The notes beneath the pieces are model-generated. The model did no database searches, was not told where the DNA came from, and was given only the letters and a program-made list of their open reading frames with translations. Position numbers and translations under genes: made by a program. A stretch of 50,683 nt of DNA from Candidatus Geothermarchaeota archaeon (lineage in GTDB: Archaea > Thermoproteota > Nitrososphaeria > Geothermarchaeales > JDFR-13). Each line of letters starts with the position of its first letter. Positions within the stretch are counted from its first letter, which is position 1. Location of the stretch: the NCBI GenBank assembly GCA_015523725.1, contig WAJV01000093.1:1-50683 (forward strand), read 5' to 3'. Below, piece after piece: positions 1-9,710 of the stretch.

Positions 1-897
1 AAAGCAAGAATAAAAATCGTATTTACCGCAGTATTCCCACTATCGAACCTATACTCACCCAAAATATCTAGGAGAATGCAAAAGATGTATAAAACAAGTG
101 AAGAGAACATTACCCCCCTACCATCCAACCCGTTCCATAAAGCAATCGAACTAATTAATACTTTACATCAATTAAAGGAGAATAATGATGAAATCGAGTT
201 AATCGAGACTAAGAATTCACTTGAAACAATATTGGATAAAAATAAGATAGGTTTCCTAATTAGTATGGAGGGAACGGAGGCATTAGATAACCCCTCAAAT
301 GTAGATATATTTTATAAGTTAGGTGTTAGAGCAATAGGCCTAACATGGAACTATGACACCAAATATGCTGCATCATGCGTATCAAAAAAGGACTATGGAT
401 TAACTGGATGGGGAGAAGAGCTCATAAATATATTAAACGAAAAGGGAGTTATAATAGATGCCGCACACGCAAGTAAAAATACTACATTAGACATATTATC
501 CATATCGAAATATCCCATAATAATAAGCCACGCAAACTACAAAAAAATCGTTGACCATCCAAGGAACGTCGATGATGAAGTCCTAGAAAACCTATACAAA
601 AATAAGGGAGTAATAGGATTCACCCTAATAAAAAGTACCTTAGGTAAGGGGGGAACCATCGAGACACTGGCGAGACACATAAAAGCCGTCAATGAGGTAT
701 ATGGAAGCGAAATAATATCTATTGGAACCGATTACTTCGGAATAAAGACTCCTAGGGACGCTAAAAGAATATACTCACTAAATAAATTATGGGGAATACT
801 TTTAGAAATGGGATTCACAAACACCGATATAGAAAACATCGCCTGGAGAAATGCATACAAGGTTATACAAAGAAACAGCACTAAATGGAAAAAATAA
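1..897 (+). CDS. Membrane dipeptidase (peptidase M19) family, 5' end outside window
   Basis: The reading frame is open from base 1, so the N-terminus lies outside the window; an in-frame ATG at 76 is probably internal. The family are zinc-dependent dipeptidases with a TIM-barrel fold. Visible family landmarks in order are SMEGTEAL (metal-ligand Glu), [17 protein letters not shown] (matching the usual DLSH metal His), ISHANY (second His) and IGTDYFG (matching GSDFDG). The HxD ligand pair expected near the N-terminus is not present, consistent with truncation by the window edge. No membrane segment is seen in the visible part. It converges on trpS with 28 bp between stop codons. The natural substrate in archaea is unknown; D-amino-acid-containing or ordinary dipeptides are possible. 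Confidence 0.85.
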   Translation, partial: KARIKIVFTAVFPLSNLYSPKISRRMQKMYKTSEENITPLPSNPFHKAIELINTLHQLKENNDEIELIETKNSLETILDKNKIGFLISMEGTEALDNPSNVDIFYKLGVRAIGLTWNYDTKYAASCVSKKDYGLTGWGEELINILNEKGVIIDAAHASKNTTLDILSISKYPIIISHANYKKIVDHPRNVDDEVLENLYKNKGVIGFTLIKSTLGKGGTIETLARHIKAVNEVYGSEIISIGTDYFGIKTPRDAKRIYSLNKLWGILLEMGFTNTDIENIAWRNAYKVIQRNSTKWKK

Positions 898-925
898 AAT
901 AGTAAAAGACTCCACACCATCAAAC

Positions 926-2056
926 CTAGAATTTATTCCTGATTAGAAACTCATCTATCCTATCCTTCGCCGAATCCCTAATTTCTTGATGCTTAACCAA
1001 AAACTTAGCCACCCTATCAGCCAACTCTGACTTACAAGGACCACACAGTAAACTCCCACCTTTACAATTTAAATAACGCTCCCTGAGTTTATCATCCCGA
1101 TCCTCAAACATCATTTCATAATACTTATACACCGGACAAATGTCTGGATTTCCCCCAAGCTTCCTCTGAAGCTCAGCCGTCGGCTGACCACCTGTAAATG
1201 AATTCATAACTTTCTCCCTAGCCAACTCAGGCGGGTCAATTAGAAAGATAGCGGTCTCAGGCTGAGAAGAAGACATTTTACCGCCTATACCCAAGCCAGG
1301 AAGGAATTTTGCATGAATCTGCGTCGGCTTCGGATACCCTAGACTCGTAGCTATATCCCTAGCCAGCCTCCAATAAGGATCCTGATCAATCGCTGCAGGT
1401 ATCAATACATAGGTCTCTTTTCCATATAGCTCTGTAGGCAGGAAACATACGGCTATCTGTAAAGTCGGGTAAAATATCATACCAATATTAGTCGATGAAT
1501 TAAATCCCATCACAGCTCTAATCGTTGAGAAAGTAATCTTTTTGGCGATTCTTACAGCCAACTCATACAAATAACCTATATCATCTATATCAACAATTAT
1601 ATGGGTTTTCCCTGGATCGAAACCCAAAGAAATCAAGTCTATAATATTCTCCCTAGTTAAACTCCTGACATCATCCAGAGTAAAGTCACGATGATAGAGG
1701 AATTTCTCATCATCAGTAAATTCAAAAAACAAATCAATACCAAGTTTATCCTGCAACCATTTAGTAAATATCCATGGTAGAATATGGCCTAAATGCACAT
1801 TCCCAGAAGGTCCCCTACCAGTATAGAGAGCCGTCGATATACCCTCCCTATACTTACGCAGAAAAACATCATAGTCTCTGTGGGCATAGAATACTCCTCT
1901 ACTGATTAATGGATGAACCTCACCAACAACCTCTCTAGTTAGCTCAATCTCCCTCTTCGAAATCTTTTTAACACCAAACTCATATATCAGTCTATCGTAA
2001 TCAATAATCCCCTCTACTTCCCAAGGAGTTACCTTAGCATCAAACTCTTCATCCAC
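926..2056 (-). CDS. trpS: Tryptophanyl-tRNA synthetase
   Basis: Class I aminoacyl-tRNA synthetase that charges tRNA-Trp. The HIGH signature is HLGH at residues 88-91 in the context GPSGNVHLGHILPW, and the KMSKS signature is GGKMSSSQPET near residue 260. The length of 376 aa and the long N-terminal region before HIGH fit archaeal/eukaryotic TrpRS rather than the shorter bacterial enzyme. A cysteine-rich stretch near residues 335-350 (CKGGSLLCGPCKSE) is present near the C-terminus. The start is GTG at 2054-2056, with GGTGGT about 9 bases upstream. It lies downstream of the isocitrate-dehydrogenase-type gene on the same strand, separated by about 100 bp with its own TATA-like sequence, so it may be independently transcribed. 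Confidence 0.96.
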   Translation of the reverse strand: MDEEFDAKVTPWEVEGIIDYDRLIYEFGVKKISKREIELTREVVGEVHPLISRGVFYAHRDYDVFLRKYREGISTALYTGRGPSGNVHLGHILPWIFTKWLQDKLGIDLFFEFTDDEKFLYHRDFTLDDVRSLTRENIIDLISLGFDPGKTHIIVDIDDIGYLYELAVRIAKKITFSTIRAVMGFNSSTNIGMIFYPTLQIAVCFLPTELYGKETYVLIPAAIDQDPYWRLARDIATSLGYPKPTQIHAKFLPGLGIGGKMSSSQPETAIFLIDPPELAREKVMNSFTGGQPTAELQRKLGGNPDICPVYKYYEMMFEDRDDKLRERYLNCKGGSLLCGPCKSELADRVAKFLVKHQEIRDSAKDRIDEFLIRNKF

Positions 2057-2153
2057 AAAGGCGGACCACCCTCTAAAACTCGGTCAAGACCATATAATTT
2101 AGATAATCACCTAAATAAATAATTATGGAATATATTGCCACCATATACTTGAG

Positions 2154-3218
2154 TCACTGAATCTCCTTAAGATTCCGTATAACCTCCTCCGTAAACTCCT
2201 TATTACTCACTGGCTCTATATCAGCTATCCCAGCATTACGTAAAGTCCTAGCCATATCATATGTAAGCTTCTTCCTCTCATTCAGTGTCTTGAAAATAGC
2301 CCTCTCAATCAGCTCAGCCTTCTCATCCATACCTAGATACCTCAACATAAATGTTCCAGTCAACATTTGTGCTGTAGGATTAACCTTCCATTGACCCGTA
2401 TATTTAGGTGCCGAGCCGTGAACAGGTTCAAAGATAGCATACTTATCACCAATATTACTGCTAGGAGCTATACCCAATCCCCCAATCAGTCCAGAAGCCA
2501 AGTCACTCAATATATCACCCATCAAATTAGTGGTAACTATAACATCATATTCATGTGGCTTGAGAACCAATTGCATAGCCATATTATCTACTATACGATC
2601 ATTGGACTCTATATCAGGATATTCCTTAGCAATCTCATAGAAAACATCAAGGAACAATCCGCCAGTCGTCTTCATAATATTAGCTTTATGAACCGCAGTA
2701 ACTAATCTCCTATTATTCTTTCTAGCGTATTCAAAAGCGAACCTAATGACTCTCTCACTCCCCTTCCTAGTAATAACATTAATCGTCTCCGCCGCACACC
2801 GGTCCTTACCTACGTAATGCTCCACACCACTATATAATCCCTCAGTAGCCTCCCTAACAATCACTAAATCGACATTCCTGTATCTAGGTACATCAGCATA
2901 AAGCCAATCTACCGGTAGAGATTTAGCAGGCCTAACAACAGCATAAGTATCCAGCTCCATCCTTAGCCTAACATTGAGACTTCTATAACCCCCACCCACT
3001 GGGGTCGTCAAAGGACCTTTAAACACGACAGGATACTTTTTAATCGTCTCCAAAGCATCCTGTGGAAAAGGGTCTCCAAACTTCTTAATAGCAGGCTCAC
3101 CAAGCTCAACCTTTACCCACTCAATAGGAACATCGGCAGCCTCAAATAATTTTACGGTAAGTGATGTAACCTCAGGCCCAATACCATCGCCAGGTATCAA
3201 TACAACCTTCTTACTCAT
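2154..3218 (-). CDS. Isocitrate/isopropylmalate dehydrogenase family, probably isocitrate dehydrogenase
   Basis: Beta-decarboxylating dehydrogenase of 354 aa. It starts IPGDGIGPEV, and has a phosphorylation-loop region YRSLNVRLRMELD, REATEGLYSGVEH, KANIMKTTGG and EPVHGSAPKYTG. The Ser and Asn in RSLNVRLR and the TEGLYSG sequence are those of isocitrate dehydrogenases; 3-isopropylmalate dehydrogenases usually have TGGIYFG there, and homoisocitrate enzymes have TEDLY. I therefore favour the oxidative TCA-cycle reaction isocitrate to 2-oxoglutarate; cofactor preference is not certain from sequence. The ATG start has a GGGTGAT ribosome site. A TCA-cycle role would fit the lipoate-dependent 2-oxoacid dehydrogenase genes and complex I also found in this window. 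Confidence 0.85.
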   Translation of the reverse strand: MSKKVVLIPGDGIGPEVTSLTVKLFEAADVPIEWVKVELGEPAIKKFGDPFPQDALETIKKYPVVFKGPLTTPVGGGYRSLNVRLRMELDTYAVVRPAKSLPVDWLYADVPRYRNVDLVIVREATEGLYSGVEHYVGKDRCAAETINVITRKGSERVIRFAFEYARKNNRRLVTAVHKANIMKTTGGLFLDVFYEIAKEYPDIESNDRIVDNMAMQLVLKPHEYDVIVTTNLMGDILSDLASGLIGGLGIAPSSNIGDKYAIFEPVHGSAPKYTGQWKVNPTAQMLTGTFMLRYLGMDEKAELIERAIFKTLNERKKLTYDMARTLRNAGIADIEPVSNKEFTEEVIRNLKEIQ

Positions 3219-3304
3219 CCCATCACCCCACTATCAACTTGGAAATATTTAATCAACATGAATTATAAAATCAATTAAAATATTTACTTGAATATACCAT
3301 GAAA

Positions 3305-4333
3305 TTAAACCCTTTCCATGTATTTAACCAAATACTCACCTATTAATATCGTGCCACCTGCGGCCCCCCTAACCAAATTATTACCATGAATAACAGCAGA
3401 TAGATACCTCCCATCATAGAGAGATAATCTACCTACACTAATAGCCATACCTCCTTCTCTAAATGCATCAAATCGAGGCTGGGGCCTAGCCCCATCAACA
3501 AGATAGATTGGAGCATCCGGTGCAGTAGGCAGATTCATATCCTGGGGTGCTCCTCTGAATCTAGATAAAATGCCTATAACCTCATCCAGAGAAGTCTCAT
3601 TACTCAACTTCACCAAAACACTCTCAGTATGACCGAACCTAACATTAACCCTATTAGCCTGAGCATATACATCGAAGTCAGCAGGCTTATACACATTATT
3701 ATCAAGTACTCCAAAAATCTTCTTCGTCTCCCGACGAAGCTTCGCCTCCTCCCCTTCAATATATGGAATCAAATTATCAACCATGTCGATAGCAGAATTG
3801 CCTGGATAACCAGCGCCACTCAGACTCTGCATAGTAACAACATGTACAAATTCTATACCAAAAGCATCATATATAGGTTTAAGGAACAAAGATAAAATTA
3901 TAGTACTACAATTAGGATTAGCGACAATAAACCCATCTCCCAACTTATCAATGATAATCGACAAATGCATTGGATTAACTTCAGGAACAACTAATGGAAC
4001 ATGAGGCTCCATACGCATAGCCGATGAATTACTAATAACAGCCAAACCCTTATCAAGTAACTTAGGCTCAATAACCCTCGCAACACTCGACGGCAAAGCA
4101 GAAAATATCAAATCAACATCCTTAACAGCATCCACACTCGTCTCCCTAATCTCCATATCCCTCACATATTGGGGCATATCACCCCATATACGCCATTCAA
4201 CATATTTACCGTATAAATGGCCGGCGGACTTTCCTCCAGTGACCACCTTAAGCCTGAAATAGGGATGATTATCTAGCAACTTAACAAACACTTGTCCAAC
4301 TAGGCCAGTCGCACCCATCAAAGCTACATTAAT
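3305..4333 (-). CDS. asd: Aspartate-semialdehyde dehydrogenase, probable ATT start
   Basis: Reduces aspartyl phosphate to aspartate semialdehyde in threonine/methionine/lysine synthesis. Archaeal/fungal-type enzyme: Rossmann loop GATGLVGQ, catalytic Cys in NPNCSTIIL, and GHTESV and EGGMAISVG regions toward the C-terminus. The first conventional start codon in frame is TTG at 4319-4321, which would remove the first beta strand before the GATG loop. Reading up to ATT at 4331-4333 gives Asn-Val-Ala-Leu-Met-Gly-Ala-Thr, a normal start for this family, and a strong GGAGGTG site lies about 10 bases before it (7 bases before the ATC at 4334-4336). No ATG, GTG or TTG occurs between that site and the TTG. 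The gene is divergent from aspartate kinase, the preceding enzyme of the pathway. Confidence 0.93.
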   Translation of the reverse strand: MNVALMGATGLVGQVFVKLLDNHPYFRLKVVTGGKSAGHLYGKYVEWRIWGDMPQYVRDMEIRETSVDAVKDVDLIFSALPSSVARVIEPKLLDKGLAVISNSSAMRMEPHVPLVVPEVNPMHLSIIIDKLGDGFIVANPNCSTIILSLFLKPIYDAFGIEFVHVVTMQSLSGAGYPGNSAIDMVDNLIPYIEGEEAKLRRETKKIFGVLDNNVYKPADFDVYAQANRVNVRFGHTESVLVKLSNETSLDEVIGILSRFRGAPQDMNLPTAPDAPIYLVDGARPQPRFDAFREGGMAISVGRLSLYDGRYLSAVIHGNNLVRGAAGGTILIGEYLVKYMERV

Positions 4334-4343
4334 GATGTCAGAA

Positions 4344-4350
4344 CACCTCC
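4344..4350 (-). promoter_or_regulatory. Ribosome binding site of asd that points to a non-standard start
   Basis: Reading on the minus strand this is GGAGGTG, a full match to the archaeal anti-Shine-Dalgarno. It lies 7 and 10 bases upstream of the in-frame ATC and ATT codons and 22 bases upstream of the first TTG. Normal spacing therefore selects ATC or ATT as the asd start. Confidence 0.6.
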
Positions 4351-4488
4351 ATTACACGATAAGCATAAAAATAATGTATTAATCATGCTAACGAAATTAT
4401 AAACATTAATCCAAGAGATTTAAAGAAAAAGGATATGTACCCCATCAACCAAATAAAATATTTTTTATTAACACCAAAAGTGTCCAAA

Positions 4489-5874
4489 ATGAAGATAGTC
4501 ATGAAATTCGGCGGAGCCTCAATAGCCACACCTAGAGACATGTATCTAAGAGCAAATCTATTAAAGAAATATATAGAATCTAATGAAATTATAGTAGTCC
4601 AATCGGCAATTAAAGGAGTTACAGATAGGTTACTTAAACTAATAAGATATGCCTCGAACAGAAAAAAGGAAAGAATGGATAATGAACTAACTTACATAAA
4701 GAAACTGCATATAGAGTACCTAGAAAACCTCCCGGAAAAAGGAAAAATTTTGGATGAAATAGAAAATATGTTGAATGAACTAGGCAACATAATCTATTCA
4801 ATATATTACCTAGGAGAAGCCACTCCAAAAGCCCAAGACTATATACTAAGCTTCGGAGAGAGATTAGCCACCAAAATAATGGCACACGTAGTATCACTCC
4901 AAGGAATCGAGGCAATCTATTTAGAAGGAGGAGACGCAGGCATAATAACAGATAGTAATTATGGAGATGCGACCCCTAATATGGATATAACCAAAGAACT
5001 ATGTAGAATACGGCTATTACCATTACTAAATAAGGGGCTTACACCAATCATAACTGGGTTCATAGGCGTAGATAAATATGGGAACATTACAACCCTAGGA
5101 AGAGGTGGTTCAGACCTAACAGCTACATTAATAGGCTACTCTATAGATGCTGATGAAGTCTGGTTTTGGAAAGACGTCCCAGGAATATTTTCAGCCGACC
5201 CAAATATAGTAAATAAACCAATTAAGATTCCACAATTATCGTATTTAGAGGCGGCGGAACTATCAGCCCTAGGAGCAAAGATTATTCATCCCAGGGCAAT
5301 AATACCATTAATGAGAGGAAACATACCTCTTAGAATAAAGGGATTTAATAATCCCGATGAAGAAGGAACCATAGTAACTAAATACAGCAATAAAACCGGA
5401 GAAATCATAAAATCAATAACATTAATAAAAGATATATGCATGATAAATATCTATAGCACAAACATGGTCGGAGTACCAGGAATATCTGGGAAGATCTTTA
5501 GCAGCTTAGGTAAAGAAAAAATAAATATCCTCATGATATCACAAAACGTAAGCGAAGCAAACATCTCCCTACTAATAAAGAAAAAAGATTTGAAAAAAAG
5601 TCTAACCACCCTAGAAAAAGTAATGAAAGAAATAGGTATAACAAACGAAATAGACTATATGTGTGACATAGCCGCAATATCAGTGATAGGGGAGGGAATG
5701 AGGGGTACACCAGGCATAGCAGCAAAAATATTTACATGCGTAGCAGAGAAAGGAATAAATATAATAATGATTGCCCAAGGCTCATCAGAAATAAATATAT
5801 CATTCGTGGTAAAAGCAGTCGATGGCGAAACCGCGATAAAAGCCATCCACGAGAAATTAATAGAGAAAAATTAA
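4489..5874 (+). CDS. lysC: Aspartate kinase with C-terminal ACT repeats
   Basis: Phosphorylates aspartate, the first step toward threonine, methionine and lysine. The N-terminus MKIVMKFGGASIATP is the ATP-binding start of the amino-acid-kinase fold, followed by FGERLATKIM, ITGFIGVDKYGNITTLGRGGSD and VWFWKDVPGIFSADP. Two ACT domains form the last ~150 residues (GVPGISGKIFSSL and GTPGIAAKIFTCV are the tandem ligand-binding turns), so feedback control by an end product such as threonine or lysine is likely. Alternative in-frame starts are ATG 4435 and GTG 4480; I choose ATG 4489 because it fits the family N-terminus and lies about 27 bases after an AT-rich TATA-like element near 4455-4470, as expected for a leaderless mRNA. 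Its stop overlaps the thrC stop by 4 bp in convergent orientation. Confidence 0.95.
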   Translation: MKIVMKFGGASIATPRDMYLRANLLKKYIESNEIIVVQSAIKGVTDRLLKLIRYASNRKKERMDNELTYIKKLHIEYLENLPEKGKILDEIENMLNELGNIIYSIYYLGEATPKAQDYILSFGERLATKIMAHVVSLQGIEAIYLEGGDAGIITDSNYGDATPNMDITKELCRIRLLPLLNKGLTPIITGFIGVDKYGNITTLGRGGSDLTATLIGYSIDADEVWFWKDVPGIFSADPNIVNKPIKIPQLSYLEAAELSALGAKIIHPRAIIPLMRGNIPLRIKGFNNPDEEGTIVTKYSNKTGEIIKSITLIKDICMINIYSTNMVGVPGISGKIFSSLGKEKINILMISQNVSEANISLLIKKKDLKKSLTTLEKVMKEIGITNEIDYMCDIAAISVIGEGMRGTPGIAAKIFTCVAEKGINIIMIAQGSSEINISFVVKAVDGETAIKAIHEKLIEKN

Positions 5875-7022
5875 ATAAGACCATACTCACTCCAATACTT
5901 CAATATATCAGGATCCTTCAAACCATGTCCAGTCGAAATAAGAACCACGCTACCCTTAAACAAATCAATATTACTCCTAAAATAAGCATATGGAGCGGCA
6001 GAAGCAGGTTCAACTAATAAACCATACCTCCTAGCAATATCCAATTGAGCAGATAAGATATCTCTATCAGACACAGAAGAAAACCAACCCCCAGAAAACT
6101 TAACTGCCTTCATAGCTTTATCCCTATTTACCGGATTCCCGATCCGAATAGCAGTAGCTAAAGTCTCCGGCGCCTCAACAGGCCTATAAGTACCATTTCT
6201 AAAAAAATGGACCATTGGAGCCGCACCACTAGCTTGAACACCGATCATCCTTGGAACATCATCTATAACACCCATCTCAACCAACTCAAAAAACCCCTTC
6301 CAAATAGCATAAATATTTCCGGCATTACCCACTGGAACTATTACATAATCAGGGGCATTACTCAACGCCTCATATATTTCATATGCAATTGTTTTTTGCC
6401 CCTCAAGTCTATATGGATTAATACTATTTAATAAATAGAGATCACTGGACTCACTCACATGTCTCCTAACCATTTTAAATGCGTCATCAAAGGATCCATC
6501 CACCTCAACAATCCTCGCGCCATGAGCGACAGCTTGAAACAGCTTCCCTCTGGCAACTTTCCCCCGTGGAAGAAAAACTAATGCTTCGAGACCCGCTCTA
6601 GCCGCATAAGCAGCCATCGATGCACTAGTATTTCCTGTAGATGCACAAGCCACCTTACTAAAACCATACTCAAGTGCCTTGGAAACACCCAGTGACATTC
6701 CCCTATCCTTGAACGATCCGGTTGGATTATCCCCCTCTAATTTTATATAGAGACTTAATCCATCCTCCACAGAGAGGTTAAATAATCGGGTGCCTCCCTC
6801 CCAAAGGCTAACAATCCTAGATCCACTGCCTAGAGGAAGCAACTCCCTATATCGCCACATATACCAAGGCCTATCAACAATTCTACTAAAAAACTTACTG
6901 GAAGGAAGATCCATCACAACCTCCAAAAGCCCTCCACAATCATCACATACATACATGGGGGCTGGATCATATTCAGCCCCACATAAGATACATCTCAAGA
7001 AATAATTCTTTACTCCACCCAA
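5871..7022 (-). CDS. thrC: Threonine synthase
   Basis: PLP enzyme converting O-phosphohomoserine to threonine. An N-terminal zinc-ribbon-like segment (CILCGAEY and CDDCGG) is followed by the PLP lysine motif GDNPTGSFKDRGM, the substrate loop ASTGNTSAS, and the phosphate-binding VPVGNAGN. At 383 aa it is the short archaeal type. The start is TTG at 7020-7022 with GGGGGTG 7 bases upstream inside the thrB coding region; thrB and thrC overlap by 13 bp, so they are translationally coupled. It directly follows homoserine kinase, the preceding enzyme. Confidence 0.95.
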   Translation of the reverse strand: MGGVKNYFLRCILCGAEYDPAPMYVCDDCGGLLEVVMDLPSSKFFSRIVDRPWYMWRYRELLPLGSGSRIVSLWEGGTRLFNLSVEDGLSLYIKLEGDNPTGSFKDRGMSLGVSKALEYGFSKVACASTGNTSASMAAYAARAGLEALVFLPRGKVARGKLFQAVAHGARIVEVDGSFDDAFKMVRRHVSESSDLYLLNSINPYRLEGQKTIAYEIYEALSNAPDYVIVPVGNAGNIYAIWKGFFELVEMGVIDDVPRMIGVQASGAAPMVHFFRNGTYRPVEAPETLATAIRIGNPVNRDKAMKAVKFSGGWFSSVSDRDILSAQLDIARRYGLLVEPASAAPYAYFRSNIDLFKGSVVLISTGHGLKDPDILKYWSEYGLI

Positions 7023-7936
7023 ACATCGGCACCCCCACTTACACTAGTCTTAACCAACTCACATTCAAGGCTATATTGGTCAACAATCTCTCTAATGCCG
7101 CTAAACACATCTGGGTCATCAGAATCAATCACTATAGCAATAGATGGACCGGCTCCACTAATATAATGCCCGAGTACGCCATCGAGATCATTAATTCTGT
7201 CAAACACCTCTCTCTCAAATGGAACTATGCTCCATCTATACGGCTCAGCAATCACATCAGATAATCCATATCTAATCAGTTTCTTATCACTATTCAATAG
7301 ACCTACAATTAAATATGAAGCCCTCCTAATATTGAAAACACAATCACCTAAATCATAACAATCTTTCAATAAACCCCGTGAAAACCTAGTCTTCCCATCA
7401 CCATAACCGAAGGCTTTATTTGGAATCACTAACACTATATTCAACCATTCTGGGGGATAAATAACTAAAGAATCAATATCTAAACTAGATATAACAAAAC
7501 CTCCGAGCAAACTGGCAGAAACATTATCTATATGCCTACTTCCCGCTACATACTCCTCCCCCAATGAAGCTAAATAAACAAGATCGGAATCACGCGAAGC
7601 CACACCATAATATTTGTCTAGAGCTTTAATCAGTGCAGCGAAACTTGAGGCGCTGCTACCCAAGCCAAGGCCAACAGGAACTCCCTTATATAAATTAATA
7701 TCAAGCTCCTCTCTTTCTACACCAAAATACTCTACAAACCTATCATGCAAATAATCAAAGATTTTAAAAGCCTGAGTATACACTATGTCACTAGAGTAGG
7801 GACCAGTAATATACAGATTGCCTACCCCACCCTCTAAAGAAACAACATCATAATATGCGTCAAGTGCGATTGCATAAACATCAAAACCAGGGCCGAAATT
7901 AGCTGATGAACAAGGCGCCTTAGCAAACACCTTCAT
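7010..7936 (-). CDS. thrB: Homoserine kinase (GHMP kinase)
   Basis: Phosphorylates homoserine to O-phosphohomoserine, the substrate of the threonine synthase encoded immediately downstream. GHMP-kinase signatures: N-terminal APCSSANFGPGFDVYAIAL, the ATP loop PVGLGLGSSASSFAAL near residues 87-102, and GHYISGAGPSIAIV near the C-terminus. Length 308 aa is normal. The ATG start has a TATA element at 7959-7970 about 29 bases upstream and no room for a leader, so the thrB-thrC mRNA is probably leaderless. Confidence 0.95.
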   Translation of the reverse strand: MKVFAKAPCSSANFGPGFDVYAIALDAYYDVVSLEGGVGNLYITGPYSSDIVYTQAFKIFDYLHDRFVEYFGVEREELDINLYKGVPVGLGLGSSASSFAALIKALDKYYGVASRDSDLVYLASLGEEYVAGSRHIDNVSASLLGGFVISSLDIDSLVIYPPEWLNIVLVIPNKAFGYGDGKTRFSRGLLKDCYDLGDCVFNIRRASYLIVGLLNSDKKLIRYGLSDVIAEPYRWSIVPFEREVFDRINDLDGVLGHYISGAGPSIAIVIDSDDPDVFSGIREIVDQYSLECELVKTSVSGGADVWVE

Positions 7937-7958
7937 CGATTACCACTCAAAAGCCAAT

Positions 7959-7970
7959 AGTTTTTAAACA
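7959..7970 (-). promoter_or_regulatory. TATA box of the thrBC operon
   Basis: Minus-strand TGTTTAAAAACT, centred about 29 bases before the thrB ATG. This spacing puts the expected transcription start at or within a few bases of the start codon, giving a leaderless transcript. Confidence 0.55.
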
Positions 7971-8019
7971 ATATATCAATTAAGTTACAGATGCACATAG
8001 TTATAAATAAAGAATTAAC

Positions 8020-8616
8020 TCATCCCTTACATACAAACCCGAGATAAATTCTCTCCATACCGAACTCAATATAATCAATCCAATCAAACCAAAGGCCTTC
8101 CGAATAATCCACCAATTCTCTCAATTTCACGAGATCCGTGTAAGAGGAATAAACAAACAATAGCTTAAATCTATTTCTCCCAACCAATTCATCCAATAAT
8201 CTAATTATAAGGTCTAGTCCAGTAGTCCCCCCAGACCACCAACTAACCTCGCCATAAACAGGTAGGTAAGGTGGGTTACACATAACATATGGCTCCAAAC
8301 CCTCCCTCAAGAAATCCACACCATCCCCATACAAAATAGTATCAATATAAGGGTCCACCTCATTAAGCCCGGCATTCCTCCAGCAATACTGCAATGACTT
8401 ATATGAAATATCTACTAACAAAGTATACCTATTGAAAAACTTGGCATTACCGATCCCAATTAGACCAGATCCAGCACCAATATCCAAATCTATATCCAAA
8501 CTAGGATTACTATATGATATAATCCAATCAAGAAGCAATAGAGAATCCTCAGATGGTTTATAGACATCATCATCCCCACGAACCAATACACCAAAAAATT
8601 CCAGCTCGAACTCCAT
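8020..8616 (-). CDS. HemK/Mtq2-like class I methyltransferase
   Basis: S-adenosylmethionine-dependent methyltransferase of about 198 aa. The SAM motif is DIGAGSGLIGIG and the catalytic motif is CNPPYLPV (the NPPY signature of enzymes that methylate glutamine or adenine amide/amino nitrogens). Short archaeal proteins of this kind correspond to eukaryotic Mtq2 and methylate the GGQ glutamine of release factor aRF1, usually with Trm112; this role is inferred from the family. I use ATG 8614-8616 rather than the TTG two codons upstream, because a TATA-like CTTTATATTTT lies about 28 bases before it, as in leaderless archaeal genes. It is divergent from the DHH gene. Confidence 0.85.
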   Translation of the reverse strand: MEFELEFFGVLVRGDDDVYKPSEDSLLLLDWIISYSNPSLDIDLDIGAGSGLIGIGNAKFFNRYTLLVDISYKSLQYCWRNAGLNEVDPYIDTILYGDGVDFLREGLEPYVMCNPPYLPVYGEVSWWSGGTTGLDLIIRLLDELVGRNRFKLLFVYSSYTDLVKLRELVDYSEGLWFDWIDYIEFGMERIYLGFVCKG

Positions 8617-8705
8617 TGACAATTAAATCACTAACAGAAAATATAAAGACTATACTAATAATATAGTTCTAAATACATAGAATCATTCATTTGAAGTGAA
8701 TAAAA

Positions 8706-9659
8706 ATGGAGACACTAATATTGACACATGGAGATTGTGACGGTGTGTGCTCAGCATCATTATATAAATCAGTATATCGAAAAGCAAGAGTGTTCTTTAC
8801 CCATCCACATGGAATAAATGAAGACCTAGAATTATGTATAAACGAAACTCAACCAGATAAATTAATAATACTTGACATAGCATTGAATGAAATGAGTTGG
8901 AAAGACCTAGTCGAGAAATTAAACAGCTACATAGAAAAAATAGACATTACCTACATAGACCACCATCCACTGCCACTTGAGTTCAATAACATAGAAGTAC
9001 GCTTCAAATTTATTTGGAAAGAGGGGGTAAGTGCAAGCGAACTAACCTATAAAAATCTAATGGATAAACTTGATGAATGGATGAGTAGAGTAGCTCTCTA
9101 TGGAGGCATAGGAGACTATAGCGATGAGACTCCATTCATGAAAAAAATGTACGGGAGATGGGATAAGAGACTTATCTATATGGAAGGCGGAATACTTACC
9201 CATTCACTAGAAGGGAGTAGGAGACAGTATGAGTATAAAAGAAAGATAGTCGAGATATTATCTAGAAATGAGTTGCCCAGCAACCACGAATGGATTTGGA
9301 GAAAAGCCTTAGAAATGGCCTCAAAAGAGGATGAATTAAGAGAAGATGTAAAGTTAAAAGTAAACAATTTAGGTAAGATTAGTTATGTAATCAACATATC
9401 AGGTAGCCTAGGCCGTGCGGCAAGATACGCCATGATATTAGGTGGAGGAAGAGTTGGTATAGCGATTGAAGAGAGAAAAGATATAGCAATAATGAGCCTA
9501 AGAACAAATATTAAAAATATCGATTTAAATAAACTACTTAGAATAATAACACCTAAACTAGGGGGTTCGGGCGGGGGTCATCCACACGCAGCAGGTGCGA
9601 GGATACCAGTAGAAAAATTAAATCAATTCATGAAGATACTAAATACATATATTGAATAG
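8706..9659 (+). CDS. DHH-family phosphoesterase with DHHA1 domain
   Basis: Metal-dependent phosphoesterase of 317 aa. Motif I is THGDCDGVCSA (residues 7-17), motif II ILDIAL, motif III YIDHHPLP (the DHH signature), and the C-terminal DHHA1 domain carries GGSGGGHPHAAGARIP. The family includes RecJ-like 5'-3' exonucleases, GAN, nanoRNases and cyclic-dinucleotide phosphodiesterases. No extra nucleic-acid-binding domain is visible, so the substrate (single-stranded DNA, short RNA or a linear dinucleotide) cannot be assigned. The first codon is ATG with a weak GAAGTGA upstream. It is divergent from the HemK-like gene and followed on the same strand by nicotinamidase. Confidence 0.88.
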   Translation: METLILTHGDCDGVCSASLYKSVYRKARVFFTHPHGINEDLELCINETQPDKLIILDIALNEMSWKDLVEKLNSYIEKIDITYIDHHPLPLEFNNIEVRFKFIWKEGVSASELTYKNLMDKLDEWMSRVALYGGIGDYSDETPFMKKMYGRWDKRLIYMEGGILTHSLEGSRRQYEYKRKIVEILSRNELPSNHEWIWRKALEMASKEDELREDVKLKVNNLGKISYVINISGSLGRAARYAMILGGGRVGIAIEERKDIAIMSLRTNIKNIDLNKLLRIITPKLGGSGGGHPHAAGARIPVEKLNQFMKILNTYIE

Positions 9660-9710
9660 TATCCTACCCCTAAAATATATTTAGAATAATTCATATTGGG
9701 TGTTAATATT

